This document shows, piece after piece, positions 32,837 to 37,596 of a stretch of 37,596 bases of DNA. The stretch lies in contig JBFIXI010000040.1 of the NCBI GenBank assembly GCA_041605955.1, positions 1-37,596 of the forward strand. The letters are read 5' to 3'. The notes beneath the pieces were generated by a model. That model ran no database searches. It was not told the DNA's origin and saw only the letters and a program-made list of their open reading frames with translations. A program made the translations under genes and the position numbers. Position 1 is the stretch's first letter, and each line of letters opens with the position of its first letter. The DNA comes from JAHEJX01 sp041605955. GTDB lineage: Bacteria > Actinomycetota > Acidimicrobiia > Spongiisociales > UBA5794.

Positions 32837-35407
32837 CTACAGTGCCCAGCCAAACAGGTCACCGGGCTCCGAGTTACCGGGCACCCCCGGACTGCGCTGG
32901 CTCCAGCGGCGATCCCCCGACGTCGATAGCCCTGCCGCTCGGCCCGGGATCCAGGCCACCTCGCCGCGGCCGTTGGCGGTGCCGCGAGCGCCAATTACGA
33001 GATCCGCACGGCCGTCTCCTCGGCTGTCGACGAAGCGCAATGCCGATCCGAAGAGGTCGCCCGCCCGGGCAGCACCGGCGACACCAGGAAGCGCTTGGTG
33101 CCACACCGAATACCTTGCCGGGTCCAGGCCGCCGGCCCCGCCCGGGATCACGCCGACGAGGCCGGCGTCGGCGGCGCCGTTGTGGTTCTCGAAAGGCGCC
33201 CCGATGGCGAGCTCGTCGAGTCCGTCGCCGTCGGCATCGCCGGTCGCCAGCACCGTGCCGAACCGATCGCCGGGCTCGTGCAGCCCCGATATCCCCAACG
33301 AGCCTTGGCGGTAGACCACGTCTTGTTTCGATAGCGCGCCCCACGATCCGTAGAAGACCTGGACCGCTCCCGCTGCGTTGGGGCGCTCAATGCCCACTGC
33401 GACATCGTCGAAGCCGTCGTTGTTGAAGGTGCCGGCAGCCACGGCCACACCAAAGCGGTCGCCTGCGGTCGCGTTGCCCTTGACACCGGGCGAGTCACGA
33501 TGCAGCAGCTGGTCGCGCGGGCCGACTCCCAGCGGCTTGCCAAACATCACGGCCACTGCGCCCGCGTCGGCCTTGCCGCTGAGCGTCTCCCCGGGAATGC
33601 CGGTGATGATATCGGCGTAGCCGTCCCCATCGACGTCCGCCACCGCTACCGAGAATCCGAACTGGTCTCCCGCCTCGGCTTTGCCCTTGATGTGGGCGAC
33701 GTCTTGGTGGAGCAGCGCAGCGCTGGCGGCATCGAGCCCGCCGCCGGCACCGAAGACCACCGTGACGGAGCCGGAGCCGACGGGACCCGCTTCCCGGTCC
33801 CCCGGGGCGCCAACGACAAGATCGTCGTAACCGTCGCGGTTGAGATCACCGGCCGCCAGCGCCGTTCCGAATGCGTCGTCACCGCCGGTGCCCACCCCGA
33901 GGCTGGCCTGGCCCCAATAGTCGGAGCCGGCTCCACCGAGCCCGCCGGCACTCCCGTAGAGGACATGAACCCGTCCCCCGTCATCGCGGGGTACGCCAAT
34001 GGCCAGGTCCTGGTATCCGTCTCCGTCGAAGTCGCCACACGCCAACGCATCGCCGAAGAAGGCCTCGGGTATGGGCCCGCTCGGCAAGCCGCCCACGCCC
34101 GGCCGGAAGACAGCGTTGTCGCTCGGGTCCGGCGGAGCGTCGGCGCCGGGGAACACCAGGACCCGGCCGGCGCCGGGCACGCCGCCGAGAGTCTCCCCGG
34201 GAGATCCGACGGTCACGTCGCCGAAGCGATCACCGTTGAAGTCGCAGGCGGGAGCTCTGGTCGACACGAACTGGTACACCTTGCCCTGGGCGAGGAGATA
34301 CAGCTCACCCCGCCCATCCACTCCGAAGGAGGTGATGAAGCCCGGGGCGCCGAGCCGCTGACTCCAATTGATGTGCTGCACTGCGTCACCGGCAGCGTTG
34401 CGGCGAAAGCTCTTCAGGTCTCCGTGGCACCAGTCTGCATAGAAGTAGTGACCCCGCAACCAGGGCAGCTCGTTACCCCGGTACACATAGCCCCCGGTGA
34501 TCGAACCCCCGCAGGCGCCGCCGGCACGGTGGCTGTATTGATGGACGGGGAAGGTGAGCCCGGCCGGATCGCACGGCCCTTCGAAGCAGCGGTTGCCCTC
34601 GTAGGCGTCCCAGCCCATGTTGAGACCACCGATCCCTGCCGGCACGACGTCCACCTCTTCGATCGATCCCTGCCCCACATCGCCGATGTACATGTCCCCC
34701 GTCGCCGCATCGAACGAGAACCGCCACGGGTTGCGCAGCCCCCAGATCCAGATCTCATCGGCGCCGGCCCTGCCGATGAATGGATTGCCCGGTGCGGCCT
34801 CGCCGGTCGCCGGGTCGAGACGCAAGATGCTGCCCAGCACCGTCGACTTGTTCTGGCCGTGCTCACCCGGGTCGCCGCCACCGCCGCCGTCACCGAGCCC
34901 AACATAGAGGTAACCGTCCGGTCCGATCTGGACGGCTCCCCCGTTGTGATTGGAATACGGTTGGTCGGTCGTAAACAGAATCCGCCCGCTCGCCGGATCA
35001 GCCACGTTCCGATTGGCGCTGACCGAGTACTCCGCCACCACGGTGTCACCATTGCCGGCATCTGCCGTGTAGTACACGTAGAACAAGCCGCTTGCGGCGT
35101 AATCGGCGGCGAACGTCAACCCAAGCAGTCCCTGCTCGTTGCCGGAGCTCTTCACCGGCCCGGTTATGTCGAGGAAGGGCGTCGCCAGCAGCTCGCCGTT
35201 CTCGATGATCCGAATTCGCCCCGCTTTCTCGACAACGAACAACCGGTCGTCGCCAGGGGGAGCCGCCAAGTCAACCGCCAGCGACAAGCCGGAGGCGACC
35301 ACATCGAGAGCAACGTCGTCGGTCACTGCGGCGGCGCCGGGCTGGGGCGGAGCCAGGAGAGCCCCGCCCAGCGACACGACCAATACCACAATCCGGATGG
35401 GGGTCAT
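32837..35407 (-). CDS. Secreted PQQ-type sugar dehydrogenase fused to FG-GAP repeats
   Basis: 856 residues. A Sec signal (about 1-27, ending GAAA) precedes a glucose/sorbosone dehydrogenase beta-propeller (about 30-410). It has the catalytic-type His154 in YSNHNGGAVQIGPDG, the GLGDGGGGGDPGEHGQ loop and GLRNPWRFSFD. From about 415 to the end come seven FG-GAP units with calcium-type DxDGDGxxD loops (DFNGDRFGD, DFDGDGYQD, DLNRDGYDD, DVDGDGYAD, FNNDGFDD, DADGDGLDE, DSRGDGRAD). A partial last unit ends in GDLFGWAL. The second propeller probably binds ligands or the surface. TAGGCT lies eight bases before ATG 35407. The upstream GGDEF-EAL gene ends 26 bases away on the same strand. Confidence 0.88.
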   Translation of the reverse strand: MTPIRIVVLVVSLGGALLAPPQPGAAAVTDDVALDVVASGLSLAVDLAAPPGDDRLFVVEKAGRIRIIENGELLATPFLDITGPVKSSGNEQGLLGLTFAADYAASGLFYVYYTADAGNGDTVVAEYSVSANRNVADPASGRILFTTDQPYSNHNGGAVQIGPDGYLYVGLGDGGGGGDPGEHGQNKSTVLGSILRLDPATGEAAPGNPFIGRAGADEIWIWGLRNPWRFSFDAATGDMYIGDVGQGSIEEVDVVPAGIGGLNMGWDAYEGNRCFEGPCDPAGLTFPVHQYSHRAGGACGGSITGGYVYRGNELPWLRGHYFYADWCHGDLKSFRRNAAGDAVQHINWSQRLGAPGFITSFGVDGRGELYLLAQGKVYQFVSTRAPACDFNGDRFGDVTVGSPGETLGGVPGAGRVLVFPGADAPPDPSDNAVFRPGVGGLPSGPIPEAFFGDALACGDFDGDGYQDLAIGVPRDDGGRVHVLYGSAGGLGGAGSDYWGQASLGVGTGGDDAFGTALAAGDLNRDGYDDLVVGAPGDREAGPVGSGSVTVVFGAGGGLDAASAALLHQDVAHIKGKAEAGDQFGFSVAVADVDGDGYADIITGIPGETLSGKADAGAVAVMFGKPLGVGPRDQLLHRDSPGVKGNATAGDRFGVAVAAGTFNNDGFDDVAVGIERPNAAGAVQVFYGSWGALSKQDVVYRQGSLGISGLHEPGDRFGTVLATGDADGDGLDELAIGAPFENHNGAADAGLVGVIPGGAGGLDPARYSVWHQALPGVAGAARAGDLFGSALRFVDSRGDGRADLVIGARGTANGRGEVAWIPGRAAGLSTSGDRRWSQRSPGVPGNSEPGDLFGWAL

Positions 35408-35415
35408 CGCCGGGC

Positions 35416-35421
35416 AGCCTA
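35416..35421 (-). promoter_or_regulatory. Candidate -10 box TAGGCT ahead of the sugar dehydrogenase
   Basis: Minus-strand TAGGCT is followed by eight bases and ATG 35407, with no Shine-Dalgarno. The gene may have its own start site besides read-through from the GGDEF-EAL gene. Confidence 0.35.
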
Positions 35422-35433
35422 GGGGCTTGCAGA

Positions 35434-37539
35434 TCAGACGGCGGCTTCGCCGCCGGGGACCAGAGCGCGCGGCTGCAGCTTGAACGCTTCGGCGATGAAC
35501 GGACGAACGTCGGAGGGGCGTAGCGGCCGGCTGAATAGGAAACCCTGCATCTTGTAGCAACCCAGCTCGGCGAGCACCCGCATCTGGTCGGTCGTTTCGA
35601 CGCCCTCCGCGATGACATCGAGCCCCAGACTGCGGGCCAGCCCGATGATCGCCGCCGGCAGGGCCGAGGTCCTCTCGGGCCCAACATCGCTGACGAAGCT
35701 CTTGTCGATCTTCAGCTTGTCGATGGGGAACTGCTGCAGGTAGCTGAGGGACGAATAGCCGGTGCCGAAGTCGTCAATCGACACCTTGACCCCCAGCGTT
35801 CGCAGCCGCTCCAAGGTGCGTCTCGCCATCTCTGTGTCGCTACCGAGCGTGCCTTCCGTGAGCTCGATCTCGAGAAACTCAGGGCTGAGACCGGAGCTCT
35901 CCAAAGCGACATCCACTGACTCGATCAAATTGCCCCGCTGCAACTGACGAGACGAGACGTTCACCGAGACCGAGATCTGGGGCGCGCCGTCCTGATGCCA
36001 TTCCTTGAGCTGGCGGCACGCTTCGCGTAGCACCCATTCGCCCATCGGAATGATCAAGTCGGTCTCCTCCGCCACGGGAACGAACCGGTTGGGATAGACC
36101 AAGCCCAGGTCGGGATGGTTCCAGCGAGCCAGCGCTTCGACGCCTAGCACCCGTCCGGTTGCCAGGTCCACGTACGGCTGATAGAGGAGATCCAGCTCCC
36201 CGCCCAACTCCAGGGCACGCCGCAACCCGTCTATCAGGAACAGGCGTTCGGAGGTCTGCTCCCGCAGTTCGGGAGTGAAGTACTGGTATGTATTGCGCCC
36301 GGCGGACTTGGCGCTGTACATCGCAATGTCGGCGTCTCGCAGCAGAGCATCGGCGTCATCCCCGTCGATTGGGTAGAGGGCAATGCCGATGCTGGCGGTG
36401 ATGTGGAGCTCGTGGCCCCCTATGTCGTACGGCACCTCGAGGGCCCGCAGGATCTTGGTCGCCACGTGTCCGGCATCTTCGACGCGCTGGGCACCCTCCA
36501 GCACGATGGTGAACTCGTCGCCGCCGATCCGGGCCACCGTGTCACTCTCTCGTACGGACTCGGTCAGCCGTCCGGCGACTTCCTGGAGCAGCTGGTCGCC
36601 CGTGCTGTGGCCGAAGCGGTCGTTCACCGCCTTGAACTCGTCGAGATCGAGGAACATCAACGACACCAGCCCGCCGTCGCGCCGGGCGCGGGCAATTGCA
36701 TTCTGCAGCCGGTCCCCGAACATGAAGCGGTTTATCAGCCCGGTCAGCGGATCGACCCGGGCCAGGTAGCTCATCCGACGCTGATCGTCCTCACGTTCCG
36801 ACAGGTGGGACGCCAGCTGTTCCTCCCACTTGCGTCGGGTCGCCGAGGCGGCAGGACGAAACAGGAAGAGGGCCTCGACTATGAGCACGACGATCGTCAC
36901 CGACAGCAGCGCGTACTCGAGCACCCTCAGGTTGGCGACCCGGGCCTCCGCTTCCGTCTGATAGCGGAACACGATCGTGTTCATGGCGGTCTCGTACAGC
37001 TCGGCGTCTGCCGCCAACTCCTCCACCTGGTCGTGGGGCACAACCAAGTCCGACTCCGCCAACGCCAAGATACCGCTCGCCCGGCGCACCACCGACGCAT
37101 ATCGCGGCTCGAGCGAGCTGTACAGCTCGCTGAGCTCCGGAGACAGATCCCCCGGAATGCCGACCTGGTCGTCACCGAAGAGAAGATCCACATGAGTGCG
37201 GGTCAGCTGACCGAGTGACTCCCGCAGCGTCCCGGCGGCCGTCGCCCCCATGCCAACCTCGAGCTCCCGTGCCGACTCCGTGATCTGTTGACTGAGGAGG
37301 ATCTGATTCGCCGCCGTCAAGATGACGCCGGAGTCCTTTTCTTGCCGGCTCAGCGCTGCCGACGAGAAGAGCGTCGATGCGATCGCCAAGAGCCCGATGA
37401 CGCTGAGGGCCACAACGTACCGACCGACGGGCCTCTCTGGCGCCGCCCGATCCGACGGGAGATCGGCAAAGATGTCAATTGCGCGCTCATCCGAGGCGGC
37501 ATCGACCGCATCGCCTGACAGCACGCGATCAGGACTCAT
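35434..37539 (-). CDS. Membrane GGDEF-EAL protein (c-di-GMP synthase/phosphodiesterase)
   Basis: 701 residues. Membrane helices at about 41-62 and 209-228 flank an extracytoplasmic helical domain with ANQILLSQQITESA (77-90), reminiscent of PilJ-type sensor domains. The GGDEF domain has an intact GGDEF (339-343) and an RxxD inhibitory site (Arg330, Asp333) at the standard five-residue distance. The EAL domain has GVEALARW (EAL 468-470), NVSSRQ, IELTEG, IDDFGTGYSSL, KIDKSF and AEGVE, all metal-site signatures of an active phosphodiesterase. Both activities may be present. ATG 37539 has AGGGGTGA upstream. The sugar dehydrogenase follows 26 bases later. Confidence 0.94.
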   Translation of the reverse strand: MSPDRVLSGDAVDAASDERAIDIFADLPSDRAAPERPVGRYVVALSVIGLLAIASTLFSSAALSRQEKDSGVILTAANQILLSQQITESARELEVGMGATAAGTLRESLGQLTRTHVDLLFGDDQVGIPGDLSPELSELYSSLEPRYASVVRRASGILALAESDLVVPHDQVEELAADAELYETAMNTIVFRYQTEAEARVANLRVLEYALLSVTIVVLIVEALFLFRPAASATRRKWEEQLASHLSEREDDQRRMSYLARVDPLTGLINRFMFGDRLQNAIARARRDGGLVSLMFLDLDEFKAVNDRFGHSTGDQLLQEVAGRLTESVRESDTVARIGGDEFTIVLEGAQRVEDAGHVATKILRALEVPYDIGGHELHITASIGIALYPIDGDDADALLRDADIAMYSAKSAGRNTYQYFTPELREQTSERLFLIDGLRRALELGGELDLLYQPYVDLATGRVLGVEALARWNHPDLGLVYPNRFVPVAEETDLIIPMGEWVLREACRQLKEWHQDGAPQISVSVNVSSRQLQRGNLIESVDVALESSGLSPEFLEIELTEGTLGSDTEMARRTLERLRTLGVKVSIDDFGTGYSSLSYLQQFPIDKLKIDKSFVSDVGPERTSALPAAIIGLARSLGLDVIAEGVETTDQMRVLAELGCYKMQGFLFSRPLRPSDVRPFIAEAFKLQPRALVPGGEAAV

Positions 37540-37596
37540 TGGATCACCCCTAATAGCGTTGTGCCTTGCGGCCGAACGTGCGTTCCCCGGACGGCC

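Noticed and set aside
33500..35422. 640-residue plus-strand open frame opposite the sugar dehydrogenase
   Set aside because: Shadow of the Gly/Asp-rich FG-GAP and dehydrogenase coding sequence; no start signal and no domain.

Overview
The window is a high-GC chromosomal segment of ordinary gene density from an actinobacterium. An uncultivated member of Acidimicrobiia or a neighbouring class is my best guess. The grounds are GC-rich codon use, a menaquinone pathway whose MenB and MenA read very much like the mycobacterial proteins, two luciferase-like (F420-type) oxidoreductases, an Eis-type acetyltransferase, Thr/Pro-rich lipoproteins, and many genes whose start codon sits 6-9 bases after a TANNNT -10 box with no Shine-Dalgarno (leaderless starts). 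No phage, transposon, CRISPR or tRNA/rRNA gene was recognised.

Layout. 1-602: GC-rich hairpins, a degenerate tandem repeat and a stem-loop ahead of gltB. 603-6676: gltBD, NADPH glutamate synthase. 6728-13212: single genes (short Rossmann protein, Eis-like GNAT, LLM oxidoreductase, FMN split-barrel protein, membrane EEP-fold hydrolase, M3 oligopeptidase). 13299-16244: a GH57-like lipoprotein with a glucodextranase-type C-terminal module, apparently without the catalytic Glu. 16271-24298: menaquinone block: menE (-), menBA (+), an 81-aa membrane protein (-), menD (+), and a minus-strand operon CBS-BON protein / alpha-beta hydrolase / menF. 24423-25133: lipoprotein with a lamin-tail-like domain. 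25134-25658: convergent intergenic region with a candidate small RNA ending in a perfect terminator. 25659-27684: OmpR-type two-component system. 27685-28128: structured non-coding DNA. 28129-31687: minus-strand run of metallo-beta-lactamase-fold protein, LLM oxidoreductase and ABC-F ATPase, divergent from a KAS III-like synthase (31770-32834). 32837-37539: secreted PQQ-type sugar dehydrogenase fused to FG-GAP repeats, preceded by a membrane GGDEF-EAL protein.

How the genes work together. gltBD is the nitrogen-assimilation unit. The men block covers chorismate to demethylmenaquinone (MenF, MenD, MenE, MenB, MenA, with the hydrolase as a possible MenH). MenC and the final methyltransferase are not in the window. 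The secreted dehydrogenase would feed electrons to a quinone pool, and its neighbour can both make and degrade c-di-GMP. The most unusual signals are the shared palindromic promoter between menD and the 81-aa gene, the candidate small RNA, the degenerate GH57 lipoprotein and the repeated leaderless-start geometry.
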